Origin: Pseudocercospora fijiensis CIRAD86
Taxonomy: Eukaryota > Ascomycota > Dothideomycetes > Mycosphaerellales > Mycosphaerellaceae
Length of the DNA: 64,000 bases
Direction: 5' to 3'
Assembly: GCF_000340215.1 (NCBI RefSeq)
Contig: NW_006921541.1
Coordinates: forward strand, 305,876-369,875
The notes below the pieces were generated by a model that had not been told where the DNA came from, searched no databases, and saw only the letters and a program-made list of their open reading frames with translations. How positions within the stretch are numbered: the first letter of the stretch is position 1; each line of letters starts with the position of its first letter. Positions 32,389 through 42,500 of this stretch are shown here, piece by piece. The translations under genes were made by a program, and so were the position numbers.

Positions 32389-33720
32389 ATGCCAAGAAGA
32401 ACCGTCAGTTCTGAACGCAGAAGTGAGCTTATCAAGGAGCGAGATTCATTCACTCGTGTGGAAAATGGCTTTCAATGCCCAGATATAGGGTGCAAGTTTC
32501 ATTCAAAGCCAATGGACACCAAGTACCCGGAGAAAATGCAAGCGCACTACCAAAAAGAACACACACGCGGAGGTAAGGTCGAGCTTTTGTGCCGGGAAGA
32601 AGGTTGCCCGTCAGTTCTCGGTAGCTACGAATGCTGGGCCTGTCACCCAAGATACCACCAGGAAATCACATGTCCCGTGTCTGCTTGCGACACCAAGAAG
32701 AGAAGTGATCTCATGCTTGATCATCTGCGGACTTCCCACGCGATACCCCTACCCGTTGAGCACGGAAGAGATGCTCAGTTCTACGAAGATTGCGACACGA
32801 TAACTCGAACTTGGGAGGAGACACACAACGTTCAAGGTTTCGATTATCACTTCTACGAACGCCGACGAGGTCTCATTTTTGACCCCGCTGAACATGGCGG
32901 TAACAACGATGAATCATCAACGGCTGACATATCGCAAGAAGATCAGGACATCAGTGCTGCAGCTAACGAGGCGCCAAGTATCTCAGCCACAGAGACCCCT
33001 GTGCCTGCTCTTGCCTCGTCGACTGTCGTCTCTACTTCAACCGGCAAAACCCGCGGACCACCTCAAGCTCTTCGAGACTTCCTCTCAGATCTGTTCAATC
33101 GTCCAAATGAACTTCGCAAAACCGACCTATATCAGACATTCAACAAATCTTTCTTCCTAGGAAGCTTTGTCAACAAGAAACTGTTCCGCAGCTATATCCC
33201 GGGGTACAACAACTCTCCTTCATACAACTGCTTCATGCTGGCCTCTAGCATCATGTGGCTGGGCAACGTCGACCTAAGCACTACACTGACGGAGTGCCTC
33301 GATCGACAACTCGAAGTCGCTAAGAACTATGGTGACGACGACAGGTCCTTCTTGAAATATCGATCAAAATCCAACAACGCCTTCTACGACTTCCTGTACG
33401 GTCTCTACGTCAAGACAAGAATCGACCCCGAGCATGATTGGCCCTCGAGACCCGGATCGGAAAAGCTAGCTCAGCTTGTGTACGATCTTGCAGGTTCTGA
33501 GGAACAGGAGGGAATGTATGGCTACGACCTGAAGACGAAGGACATGGTGGCCCTTGTGGATGAGAGGAACATCGACAGGGCGGAGCTGGTAAATTCGGTC
33601 TGGACTGACGCGCTAGAGGAGTGGCTTAAGCACTATGGTGAGCCGCAGCATCGCACTTTTGGAGAGTATCTGGGCGAGATTGTGGAGCGAGAGGTCAAGA
33701 GGATCAAATTGGAGAAGTAG
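32389..33720 (+). CDS. C2H2-like zinc-finger protein, fungal hypothetical
   Basis: 443 residues, single exon. The N-terminal 120 residues hold paired metal-ligand patterns: C30-x4-C35...H53-x4-H58 and C95-x4-C100-x11-H112-x4-H117, with additional Cys68, Cys73, Cys82 and Cys85. This resembles degenerate C2H2 fingers. A Ser/Thr/Ala-rich linker (about 175-220) precedes a mostly helical C-terminal domain (about 225-435) rich in aromatic residues, for which I know no family. A nucleic-acid-binding or regulatory role is inference from the fingers. Confidence 0.75.
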   Translation: MPRRTVSSERRSELIKERDSFTRVENGFQCPDIGCKFHSKPMDTKYPEKMQAHYQKEHTRGGKVELLCREEGCPSVLGSYECWACHPRYHQEITCPVSACDTKKRSDLMLDHLRTSHAIPLPVEHGRDAQFYEDCDTITRTWEETHNVQGFDYHFYERRRGLIFDPAEHGGNNDESSTADISQEDQDISAAANEAPSISATETPVPALASSTVVSTSTGKTRGPPQALRDFLSDLFNRPNELRKTDLYQTFNKSFFLGSFVNKKLFRSYIPGYNNSPSYNCFMLASSIMWLGNVDLSTTLTECLDRQLEVAKNYGDDDRSFLKYRSKSNNAFYDFLYGLYVKTRIDPEHDWPSRPGSEKLAQLVYDLAGSEEQEGMYGYDLKTKDMVALVDERNIDRAELVNSVWTDALEEWLKHYGEPQHRTFGEYLGEIVEREVKRIKLEK

Positions 33721-34911
33721 ATCACGGCACCGACATCTTGGGGTCGTGCGTGCGAGACGGCTTCATAAACGTGCTGCTTACACAGCCTCTCCACCACTTG
33801 AACTTTCCAGCACTCCGAGAGAAAAGGGTTCGCATTTCAGATCGTAGGATGCATTCATCTCGCTCGCGGGCCACATAAGCTCACAGCCCCATATCTGCCG
33901 TCGGTAAGTAGTTCAGCCGCGCACAAGAAACGCAAGATTGATGTAGAGCTATGTAGTGAAGTCTGGGCGCGAATGGAGTCCAAAAGAATCCCCGATACGA
34001 TACGCGACCCCCGTTCCAAGACCGCCATTTGCTCCTCCATCCAAAATTTCATCCTTTCCACCAACATGCCAAGAATCATCGTGAGTGGCATTCGCACCAG
34101 TCCTTCCCAAACATTCAGATAGAAATTCTTCCCCTATTTTCCCTAATAACCCTACGCGCACAGTCTTGGTCTGAAAGGCACTCTCACCCTATCCTCGACA
34201 CACCACGCTGAATGACTCGTGTGTGTACTGCAGATCAGGCTGTTGCTAGCTACTTCAAATTCGGCTGAACCCGCTGAAGTAAGAGATCACTCGTCGGCCG
34301 GTTCGAATCAAAATACCTATATAATAATGGACCGGATGAGGTAATTTTCCAAAGTGCACTTCGACACCGCGGTCGTGCCTCGCTCCAGAGTGAGTGCAAA
34401 ATTCACTGGGCTTGGTCACATTATCGATGATTACTGGCATCATCTAGCGCTGTTTCGGCAACGGTATCACCTTTCGTTTCGCACTCACCACCTTCCACAA
34501 TGTCCGCACATGCAGTTCGTATTCACTCGCTCTCAACGCACAGACCACGTACTATTTCCTATCTTCTCTCTTCGACAAAGGTTTTGATGCGAGGTGCGGG
34601 GATAGATCGTGTCAAAGGTGCGGGTTAAGAAGATAAGAGGGGGCGGTTGGGAAGAGGTAGGTGCAGGAGAAGGAGCGGCGGCGCTGAGACGGGAGGTACT
34701 CGTGGGTTGAACAGCAAAGTAATTCATCTGACTATCTAATCTACACCTTCCACCTTGACGTATCTTCAGATTTGATATTTACACGTACTTCCCAAATAAC
34801 TCCTAGCAGGCAGGCAGGTTTGCTCGTTCGGTTCCCACGCTCTTTCGCAAGATCGACCAGCGAGGGGTAAGAGCAAGACCAACTTCCAGCCGAACCCCTA
34901 CCTCTAGACGC
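33721..34911. other. Intergenic 1.2 kb, no supported gene
   Basis: Only short unrelated ORFs. A string at about 34,266-34,285 resembling the start of large-subunit rRNA is too short to matter. The region probably carries 3' ends of both convergent neighbours. Confidence 0.5.
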
Positions 34912-36030
34912 TCAGCGGAGTGTCGAGCGCTCAGAAGACTCCATAATCGGACTCTGCTCCCCACCTCGCTGTTGTTGCGCTGCCGCACCAACAAACCCAT
35001 AATTTCTCCTACTCTCCTCCTCCTCCTCCTCCTCCTCGGGCATAGGTCTACAACTAGGCTCAGTGGACACCTCTCTTTGATCCGAAATCGTATCCTCGGA
35101 GGAGTGTCGGGAGAGAGTTCGTGAATTCGAAATCGTACCCTCCGACTCCATCGAAAGAGTTCGTGAATTCGAGACCGTATCCTCCGACTCCTCCCCCTCG
35201 CTCCAAGCAGACCGACTCATCTCAAAAAGAATCTCCGCCGCGTGTAACGCCTCGGCCTCCAACATCCCATCCTGTTTCTCCTTCTCCCTCCGCTGAATTC
35301 CAAACCTCAAAACCGCCAACTCCGCTCCCTCCTCAGGAGAAACTCCAGCGTCTCGACGATCTTGCTGAAGTCTTCGAACGCGCGAGGCCAAATCTGGTTC
35401 CTCCGGATACGCATCGGATAGACTCTTTGGAGAGAGTTTTGGGTCGTTCAAGAGGTCGGAGAGATCTTGAGGGGTGGGTTTGGGTTTTGGGTTCGGGTTT
35501 CGAAGTTTGAGGCGTGGAGAAGGCTTCTTCTTTGCTGGAGACTTTGGGGGAGGGGATGCTTTGGCTTTGGCTTTGGGAGTGTTTTGATTCGGACGCTTGA
35601 CGACTTTGCTGGGCTTTTGTAGAGGTCGTGCTTGGTGGAGAGGTTTGTCTTGCTCTAATGCCAATGCCCGAGCGGTGGGTTTTCGTTGGCGTTTGCCTGA
35701 GATGATGTTGGCAGCGGCCTCTGTGCTCCCTGGATCTGCTGGCAGCACCATTTTTGGCGAGCCGTCGGGCACAAGAGGGGTTGAGGGCGCGATTTGGTTG
35801 GTATCTGTTTGCATTTGGCCGTATGTGTATCCTTCGTTTGCGTTGATGGAAGACATCTTGAGGGTGTGGCAGGTTTTTCGAATTGTATTCTGTACTTTGA
35901 TCGCCCAGATATGCTCTTCTGGATCTTCTATCCTTTGTCTTGAATTCTTGTCGCAGGAAGTGCCATGCCAGTAGTATATATACTCGCCTTCCCCCAAAGT
36001 TTCATGACTGAGGACATGAAATTTGGGCAT
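34912..36030 (-). CDS. Basic low-complexity nuclear-type protein, unrecognised
   Basis: 372 codons if the first Met is used, but the natural start is more likely Met59 (35,856), where a compositionally uniform protein begins. From there: a K-R-Q-R-K-P-T-A-R basic motif, a Pro/Lys/Ala/Ser-rich block (AT-hook or linker-histone-like composition, about residues 135-195 of the long form), a helical charged segment and an acidic/Ser tail. The tail has repeated S-N-S-R-T-L-S units and an eight-residue Glu run from GAG repeats at about 35,015-35,038. No enzyme motif. Nuclear location is inferred from composition. An overlapping minus-strand ORF (35,928-36,209) may be a separate small gene or an upstream exon. 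Confidence 0.5.
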   Translation of the reverse strand: MPKFHVLSHETLGEGEYIYYWHGTSCDKNSRQRIEDPEEHIWAIKVQNTIRKTCHTLKMSSINANEGYTYGQMQTDTNQIAPSTPLVPDGSPKMVLPADPGSTEAAANIISGKRQRKPTARALALEQDKPLHQARPLQKPSKVVKRPNQNTPKAKAKASPPPKSPAKKKPSPRLKLRNPNPKPKPTPQDLSDLLNDPKLSPKSLSDAYPEEPDLASRVRRLQQDRRDAGVSPEEGAELAVLRFGIQRREKEKQDGMLEAEALHAAEILFEMSRSAWSEGEESEDTVSNSRTLSMESEGTISNSRTLSRHSSEDTISDQREVSTEPSCRPMPEEEEEEEESRRNYGFVGAAAQQQRGGEQSPIMESSERSTLR

Positions 36031-36658
36031 ATCGATTTGTCCTCACGCCCCAGAAAAGCAAGCCCAGTAGCAATGTGAGCATTTTGTGTGATCTCCACCA
36101 GCCTGTCGCCAGTCTTGGATTTCTTCGGAGGCATCTCGTGGTCGTTCACGAGGCTCTGTAGAATTGTGATTTCACGGCTGCGGCGCTCAAGCTCGGTACT
36201 TTGCATCATGCTTACTTATATAGGCTTATAGCTATCTCTTCTGCAACATATTGGGGTCGGGAGCTTGACGAAGCAGTTTGGTGACTCGTGATGTGCAATG
36301 CATCCACTCGACAACGAGAGAGCGACGTGATGCGGATCTCAGCCTCGGACGGTAGCAAAGTTTGGCTTGGCAGCCTTGGCCTGTCGGGCGTCCTGCCAGT
36401 CGTGGAGAGATTTGGGATATACGACAGTAGGCAGGAACTATGCGTCTATTATCGTGGGTCATGTCGCATAGTTGTCGTCACTCAAGGGAAGATGTTATCG
36501 CAAAAAGAAAGCAAGCGCAGGAAAATGTGTCTTGACCCTACCTATATTCAGCTCCCCAAAAATGCAATCCATGCCGGCGCTCATGCAACAATACAACTAC
36601 AATGCCGCCCAAGTCGTGCCGCGTTCATCATGACTTCTCTGAATCGTATCCGGAGCCA
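36031..36658. other. Intergenic between two minus-strand genes
   Basis: Contains the 93-codon minus-strand ORF at 35,928-36,209 of unknown status and otherwise short conflicting ORFs. Confidence 0.4.
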
Positions 36659-38014
36659 CTATGCTCCGTTCTGCGCTCCCGCCGTCGTGTCGCTACCCTG
36701 AAATCTGGCAGTCATCTGCTCGCGCATGACCTCGTAGAGAAAATTGAATTGGGCTTCGCCTTGCACCATCATCATACGCTGCTGGCGAAGTTGGTCCACA
36801 GTTTCGGCGATGGGATCCCTGTCTGGAGGGACAGCGTCGAGCTGGCCGGAGAACATCAAGCTGAGCAGGTAGTCGAGTGCGATAAAGGTGCCTGACCGCC
36901 CGACACCTGCCGAGCAGTGGATGATGCGTGGGTTGTCCTCATCAGTGGATGCGAGGTCCTCGGCGAAGGAAGAGCCTGCCGTATTAGTGGCCGTGCTGGA
37001 AGAACCGGGCTTGTTCAGCGCAGCCGATAGCCGCACAAGCTCGACAAGTGCTGCTCGATCAGCACCCTCTGGTACCAAGAAGTCCGGCCAACCCGAGAAA
37101 AGCAGGTGTAGGATGTCCCTCTCCTCTTGTGAACCATTCGCCGTGGTCGTCTTCATGCGCAATTTCCTCAGCTCGCTGCGAGTCTTGGCATTCTCCTCGA
37201 TGCTGACTAGTTTCACCTCGCCCTGAAAACCATCCTGAAAATGCTCGTCCGGCCGAATGGTAAGCGGACTCTCCTCCGTCGACAGCGGAAAGTATTGGAA
37301 GCACTTCTCCTTGCCAGCCTCGTGCGTCTGAGTAAGCATGACCACCACGGCAGGGCTTTTCAGCTCGGATGCAAGCATGCGATAGAAGTGATTGACACTC
37401 GAGTCTTTCGGGCCTTGCGTCGCAATGTACCTCCTCTTGCCCAGCTGGATTGGCGAAGCATTGATGTAGTCATTTCCTCCTTCCGCGACTCGCAGTTTGA
37501 TTCGATTTTGTGCGTAGGGTTCAACATTCATGTATCGGTTGCGAGCGATGATGGCGGCATCGTTGTTGAGTCGAGCCCATTTCGAGGGTGGGGCGTCTGG
37601 TTTCGCAGTAGACTGAGTGCCTTGTAGAAGTCGTTCGCGCTGCTGCCACTCGAGGTCCACGAATTTGGTGTGAAGTTCTAGCATGATGTCAGCATATTGA
37701 TAGCGACATGTTACGACAGTTGTTTCAGACGGCATACCAGGCCTAGATTGCTTGAGAAAGGCGGGAAGTGGGCGTCGCTGTGTCGCCATGTGTCGGATAG
37801 GTGCAGGTGTGTCGCATGCGGCAGCCGAGTGCAGTATTCCTGTGCCTGTGCCTGTGCCTGCGCCTGCGCCTGCGCGTGATCCACCTCTATGCAACTTGGC
37901 TCGGGCTGAAGCGATTAGGGAGCGTGGGAGGGAAGATGAGAAGGTCGAGGAGGAGGACGAGGAGGCCGTGGTTGCTGTTTCTACTGCGCCGTCACCACCA
38001 CCACCGTACTGCAC
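36659..38014 (-). CDS. Protein-tyrosine phosphatase (classical PTP)
   Basis: The unspliced frame has 451 codons. Motifs in order: N-R-Y-M-N-V-E-P-Y and D-Y-I-N-A-S (substrate loop, 159-187), W-P-D with general acid Asp311, the P-loop H-C-S-A-G-V-G-R-S-G-T with catalytic Cys367 and Arg373, and a Q-loop near 418-422. This is a complete single catalytic domain, similar in layout to yeast Ptp1 and fission-yeast Pyp enzymes that dephosphorylate MAP kinases. A 60-nt segment at 37,678-37,737 has intron signals (GTATGC donor, CTGAC branch, CTAG acceptor); removing it keeps the frame and gives 431 residues. The N-terminus is Ser- and Gly-Thr-rich, partly from a CCTGTG hexamer repeat; Met76 is an alternative start. 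Confidence 0.88.
   Translation of the reverse strand: MQYGGGGDGAVETATTASSSSSSTFSSSLPRSLIASARAKLHRGGSRAGAGAGTGTGTGILHSAAACDTPAPIRHMATQRRPLPAFLKQSRPGMPSETTVVTCRYQYADIMLELHTKFVDLEWQQRERLLQGTQSTAKPDAPPSKWARLNNDAAIIARNRYMNVEPYAQNRIKLRVAEGGNDYINASPIQLGKRRYIATQGPKDSSVNHFYRMLASELKSPAVVVMLTQTHEAGKEKCFQYFPLSTEESPLTIRPDEHFQDGFQGEVKLVSIEENAKTRSELRKLRMKTTTANGSQEERDILHLLFSGWPDFLVPEGADRAALVELVRLSAALNKPGSSSTATNTAGSSFAEDLASTDEDNPRIIHCSAGVGRSGTFIALDYLLSLMFSGQLDAVPPDRDPIAETVDQLRQQRMMMVQGEAQFNFLYEVMREQMTARFQGSDTTAGAQNGA
37834..37876. repeat. Hexanucleotide microsatellite in the PTP N-terminus
   Basis: CCTGTG repeated three times, then CCTGCG about three times (plus strand). On the coding strand it yields the alternating Gly-Ala/Gly-Thr stretch of the phosphatase. 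Likely length-variable. Confidence 0.85.
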
Positions 38015-38625
38015 TCTCTCTGCTCGGGTCTAACAACAGTGATTCCGACGATCGCGAATGGTGATATCGATGGGTGTATCCTTCCCTCCGAAGTGAACCA
38101 ACTGAAGCGGAAACGGAATCGGAAGAAGGCAGAAATGCACAGCGCAAACACACTCGACGAAAGAAAGAAAAAAGAGCTTTTCTAATGTGTGGCCTTCCAG
38201 ACATTCACACACACACGCTTCCCTGCCGCCGCCTCCCAAAAGTGCTTTGCGGCTTTGGTGAAGTGAAGCTGGGCTGACGAATGACAAAGTCTTGCGCCAG
38301 TTTGAAACACCCATGCCGCTACACATCCGCCGCTTGAAGCCTTGTGCAGCCGACCTGTGGCGATGGCCGTCGCGCCTATCACGTCCACCATGACGCCTTG
38401 AATCCTGACACCAACCGCATACTACATGCACTTCACGCAGCTTCCTCTGAACTAACGTCGTGACTCCATCGAATCGTTGCACCGCACCTTAGCAAACTGT
38501 ATTGTTGGTGCTGCACCTGCGAACAACCGAACTCCCGAACCGCCTCACGACAGGGAATACTCACCTTCGACCGGCCTTCCAGAAAATCGTGGCGGCTTGC
38601 AGAATGGACAGGTGATCCATGAAAC
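38015..38625. other. Divergent intergenic region (PTP / Mrx7-like)
   Basis: Upstream of both flanking genes, which point away from each other, so it should hold two promoters. No additional gene supported. Confidence 0.55.
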
Positions 38626-38655
38626 TTGACGTCGGCCACATTTAGACTTGCCGCA

Positions 38656-39153
38656 ATGGCACCGTGGCTACGATTCCTGGAAGCATGGGCGGTTCAGCAG
38701 CTGTTGCGGACGCCAGCATTCCACAGAGCTGTCGAAAAGGTTGCGAGACAGGTACATCGTGCGCGGCATGGAACGCCGCCGGAAGAGCTGGGTGGTACGA
38801 AGCTGGACGATCCCAACCAGCCCAGCTTCATCAGGCACTTTGCGGATGAGTTGAAGACACAGCTCGGGAATGCTGAAAGGCAGGAGGTGGGTGGGTCGGC
38901 GAGGACGGAAGGGGTGAAAACGAAAAGAAGTCGCGGCGAGCCCGGAGAGCATGACTCGGATGCTGCTTGGGAGCATATTAGGCAGACTGCAAGGAAGACG
39001 GAGAGCAGGAAGCCTGCTGAACCCGCGGAAGAGAATGCAGACGATGCCTGGCGTAGTGCACAACAGAATGGGAGTCAGGCGCCCAAGAAAGGCTTCATGG
39101 GAGAGTACGTGAATGCTCTGAGAGATCAGATCAACAACAAGAATGGGAGATGA
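38656..39153 (+). CDS. MRX7: Mrx7-like mitochondrial protein (MIOREX component)
   Basis: Start chosen at the Met at 38,656, giving 165 residues; an upstream in-frame Met at 38,626 adds ten residues. The N-terminal 70 residues contain R-T-P-A-F-H-R-x-V-E-K-V-x-R-x-V-H-R-x-R-H-G, the conserved core I associate with fungal Mrx7 (yeast YNL211C), a protein copurified with mitochondrial ribosome assemblies. The rest is charged and probably disordered, with a conserved G-F-M-G-E-Y-V-N-A-L-R-D-Q-I tail. Mitochondrial location is family knowledge; the molecular role is unknown. Confidence 0.72.
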   Translation: MAPWLRFLEAWAVQQLLRTPAFHRAVEKVARQVHRARHGTPPEELGGTKLDDPNQPSFIRHFADELKTQLGNAERQEVGGSARTEGVKTKRSRGEPGEHDSDAAWEHIRQTARKTESRKPAEPAEENADDAWRSAQQNGSQAPKKGFMGEYVNALRDQINNKNGR

Positions 39154-39604
39154 GCATGCGTCCCAATGGGCCATATCGGCGATGACCATACAATGAGGTA
39201 CCGCAACATCATGTAGCACAGTGAAAATTTCGGCCGAGGCCATGACAGCCTTACGACACGGCATCGAGCAGCCCGATCATCTTCAGGATGCCTATGAAGA
39301 TATGTCGAGGGAGGTTCTCTTCTGCTGCGACGTGGGGCGCACAACAACTGGCAGCGAGGGGAGGAGAGGAGCGTGCAGTGATGGCAGACTGAGTGGAGTC
39401 GGAAAGGTGGTGTCGGACTGGTCCTTGGCGACTTGCTTTGCAGTCAGGTATTCCAGCAGTCTCTTCTCCACCATCGAAGCCCGCACGATGCAGAGTGGTT
39501 ACGGTGAGAAGTGAGGTGCCGTTGCATATGACGCCAAGAGCCGCAACGCGCTTGCCGTTTGAAGCTCTTCGCGACGCGCCTCACTTCGACGACCGTAAAC
39601 AATC
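39154..39604. other. Intergenic
   Basis: About 450 bp between two plus-strand genes, without a supported gene. Confidence 0.5.
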
Positions 39605-40558
39605 TTGACTCACCAAAAACAAGAACAATCCCCATCAACCTGCCAAAGCTCGACTCAATCAACCACACCACCGACCATGGAGACCATCCAACTACTCAAC
39701 TCAAACTCGACTGACGATATCATGGAGAAGCAGCAACACGAAGAAGAGCCAAAAGGGTTTCGATCGCTTCCGCGCGAGCTCAGGGACAAGATCTACAAGC
39801 TAGTGCTACTGCCAGAGCCTCGCTGCATTACTCACTGCAGCGTTGAAGGTTTCGGCGGCGCCCATCTTGCAAGCACACACCAATCAGCTGAGACGCAGTC
39901 ACTATGCATGGATATCAACTCGATTCGCTCTCGTGCGTGGAGCAGAGGACAACAGATGCCTAAGCTATTCAGAACCGCGTCAATTCTGCTCGCATGCCGT
40001 CAGATCTTCCAAGAAGCATCGCAAGTCCTGTATGAAAACACGCAGCTTCAACTCGAGACAGAGCATTGGCCTGGTTCCGGTACCAAGTTCTCGGAGTTTA
40101 GCCAGATATTGTCTGGCTGTCAACCAGACGCGCTCCGGCACATTCGAGTCTTGAGCCTGGTATTTCCAATGTCTACGAGGGATCAGTTCATATTACATCC
40201 GCTAGATCTGTGCGTTGATCGGTCAAGATTGCCAAACCTGAAACTTCTCAAGCTTCACTTCGACCTTCATGGAGATGCGCCGCCCGACGCTACTCGATTC
40301 GAATGTTTGTATGCCGTTGCAGATCATGTGGAGTTCGTGGTCGATTTCCATATCTACAGCTTCTTCCTCGACGATGGCACCGGCTGGGGAGAGGCAGTGT
40401 TTGACGGTTTCAGCACTCGAGAAGAAAACCCAGTGACAAACGCATCAGCCTGGGCTGCGGCGAAAGAGAGGGCAATTCAGATGAGGGCAAAATTCGTGAA
40501 GGAGCTCGGCGCGCTCCTTCAGCAGTACGGCAAGGAGCTGAAGATCAAGGGCGAGTGA
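39605..40558 (+). CDS. 2EXR/F-box-like fungal protein
   Basis: 317 codons from the first Met; Met25 (39,677) is an equally good start. The segment L-P-R-E-L-R-D-K-I-Y-K-L-V-L (about residues 54-67), followed some 75 residues later by L-L-A-C-R-Q-I-F-Q-E-A-S-Q-V-L-Y-E-N-T, is the hallmark of the large ascomycete family annotated as 2EXR or F-box-like. These proteins are numerous in Dothideomycetes and mostly uncharacterised; some may be substrate adaptors. The remainder (about 165-315) is helical with no motif I know. Single exon. A 77-bp tandem duplication begins just after the stop. Confidence 0.7.
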   Translation: MTHQKQEQSPSTCQSSTQSTTPPTMETIQLLNSNSTDDIMEKQQHEEEPKGFRSLPRELRDKIYKLVLLPEPRCITHCSVEGFGGAHLASTHQSAETQSLCMDINSIRSRAWSRGQQMPKLFRTASILLACRQIFQEASQVLYENTQLQLETEHWPGSGTKFSEFSQILSGCQPDALRHIRVLSLVFPMSTRDQFILHPLDLCVDRSRLPNLKLLKLHFDLHGDAPPDATRFECLYAVADHVEFVVDFHIYSFFLDDGTGWGEAVFDGFSTREENPVTNASAWAAAKERAIQMRAKFVKELGALLQQYGKELKIKGE

Positions 40559-40560
40559 GG

Positions 40561-40714
40561 GAGGCACTTGAAGATGCTGGGCTCAATGTGTAAGAGACAA
40601 CTGGGTACGGTGCGGCTGAGAGAGCTTTCGGCCGAGTGAGGCACTTGGAATATGCTAGGCTCAGTCCGTAAGCGCCAAATGGGTATGGTGCGGCTGAGAG
40701 AGCTTTCAGGCGAA
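40561..40714 (+). repeat. 77-bp tandem duplication after the 2EXR-like gene
   Basis: Two copies, 40,561-40,637 and 40,638-40,714, both begin GAGGCACTTG and contain GGTGCGGCTGAGAGAGCTTTC. They differ at about 13 positions, so the event is not recent. Located in the 3' untranslated region. Confidence 0.85.
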
Positions 40715-40924
40715 AGCGGTATGGACTGAGCTGCAAACCTCATCATCAAATTTCATGTAATTCTCGGCAGGAGACAGAACAAGAGAGACAAGGACAAGGC
40801 CGAGACAGCACCTCAATCAAAAACAGCCACTTCGGCACTCGTGTATCCGTCACACTGTATCAGTATATCCCCCTTCCCACCACCACCCCATCAAACCCCA
40901 TCCATCCATCCCTCGCCCTCATCA

Positions 40925-42500
40925 TCACCCTCCAAAGTTTCCCTTCGGCACCGGCCTAACCCAACAAACCACGGCATTCACCCCCAAAATCACAACCCCA
41001 ACAATCCAAATTCCTTTCCTCATATCCTCCCCAACACACCGAAACACACCCGCAAAAACAATCCCTCCCAAATTCCCACTCGCCCCCGTAACCCCACTCA
41101 CAACCCCATTCGCTCGCGGATACACATGCGGCACCAACGAGAAATTCACCCCATTCCCCCCTTCCAGAAAAAACGCCAAGGCCACTCCGATAAGACAGAC
41201 TAACGTCGTCAAAGAATGTGGATCCGTGGTGCCGATCACGACTAGGAAGGTTCCGGTGAGGAGGTTGTAGGTGTGTAACAGCGCCTTCTTCGCCCAGATA
41301 TTTTTGTGAAGTTTCGAGTATAGCACGTCGCTGATTGCTCCTCCCAAAGGTCGGAAGAGGATGTTCATGAGGCCGAACATTGCGGCCCAGTTGGAGGCTG
41401 TTTCGGGGGTTGGGGACGGGCGGAAGGTTTTGAGGTAGTAGGTTCCTAGGATGCTGTTGAGGGAGAGTTCGGCGCCGAAGGTGCAGAAGTAGCAGGAGGC
41501 GAGGACGAGGGTTTGGGGGGAGAGGAGGATGTGGGAAGTTTGGGAGAGGGAGGGGGGTTGGATTGTTTCGTTGAGGGGGTGGGTTGAGCCGAGTTGGGGG
41601 GAGGTGGTGGGGCGGGCTTGGTCGAGTTTCTTTTCTTCGTCGTTGACGGCTGCTGGGGTTGAAGTACCAGAGTTAGAGGAGGATTTTGTCTTTTCGTTGA
41701 CTTGGCCGGGGATGTCGACTATGAGAGGTGGTTGGAGGCGGAGATTGGCTTGGGCGCGTTCGGACCATTTGCCGGTGGGAGTGTCATCGCAGAGGAGGAG
41801 GAGGGCGAAAGCGACGGATGTGATGAGGATGCCTGGGACGATGAAGGTGACTCGCCATGCGACGTGGGGAGTGAGGCCGTCTCCGACGAGACTGTTGTAG
41901 ACAGCTGGCATGACGAAGTAGGTGATGCCACCTCCGGCATTACCAAGACCAGCGGTGAGGGCATTGGCGGTTCCGACGATGTTCTTGTCGTAGAAGCCGG
42001 TGGTCCACACCTGGCATGGCACGAAGCTTCCTCCGAGGATGCCGATGAAAAATCGAAGAGCGTATAGCTGGCTCACGTTGTATGCTGTTCCGGCGAGCCA
42101 GGTTGGGATGGCACCGAGGAGAAGACATCCGGCGAAGGTCCGTCGTGGGCCGAATCGATCACAGCATGGTCCGGCAACGAGACGCACAAGAAGCGTGGCG
42201 CAGAGAGCAATGATGTTTGAGTTGCTCACTTGGATTTGCGTGAGTTTCAAGTCCTTGGCGATGACCTCGTGGAGCAGAGGTGGAAAGGCGTACCTGGAGA
42301 GCGGAATTAGTGGTCGTAGTGTGACGATCAGGGAAGTGTTGTACATACCACGACCAGAATGCGAGCAGGAAACCAAACCACGAGAAGAAGAATACACGAC
42401 CGTAGTTGTTGATGGGGTTGAGAACTGGGATCGTTCGTGCTTTCCTGTTGATGGGGTTGACTGCTGGAGCGCTCCACAGGTAGCTGATCCTGAAGCCCAT
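40925..42500 (-). CDS. nrtA: Nitrate/nitrite transporter, NNP family (NrtA/CrnA-like)
   Basis: Two exons, 42,500-42,349 and 42,293-40,925, separated by a 55-nt intron (42,294-42,348; GTATGT donor, CTCCAG acceptor) that joins F-W-S-W to Y-A-F-P; 506 residues. It is a 12-helix major facilitator protein with both nitrate signatures: A-G-L-G-N-A-G-G-G (first half) and G-A-S-G-N-L-G-G (second half). A long cytosolic loop of about 80 residues, rich in Ser, Thr and Pro, separates helices 6 and 7, as in fungal CrnA/NrtA. Plasma membrane, proton-coupled nitrate or nitrite import. In other ascomycetes it is often next to nitrate and nitrite reductase; here no such gene is adjacent. No nitrogen-control sites were identified. 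Confidence 0.9.

Noticed and set aside
34266..34285. Fragment of large-subunit rRNA (ACCCGCTGAA)
   Set aside because: Only about ten bases match; no flanking rRNA sequence.
42159..42500. Separate 113-residue protein upstream of the nitrate transporter
   Set aside because: Its first 50 codons are exon 1 of the transporter; the rest is reading through the intron.
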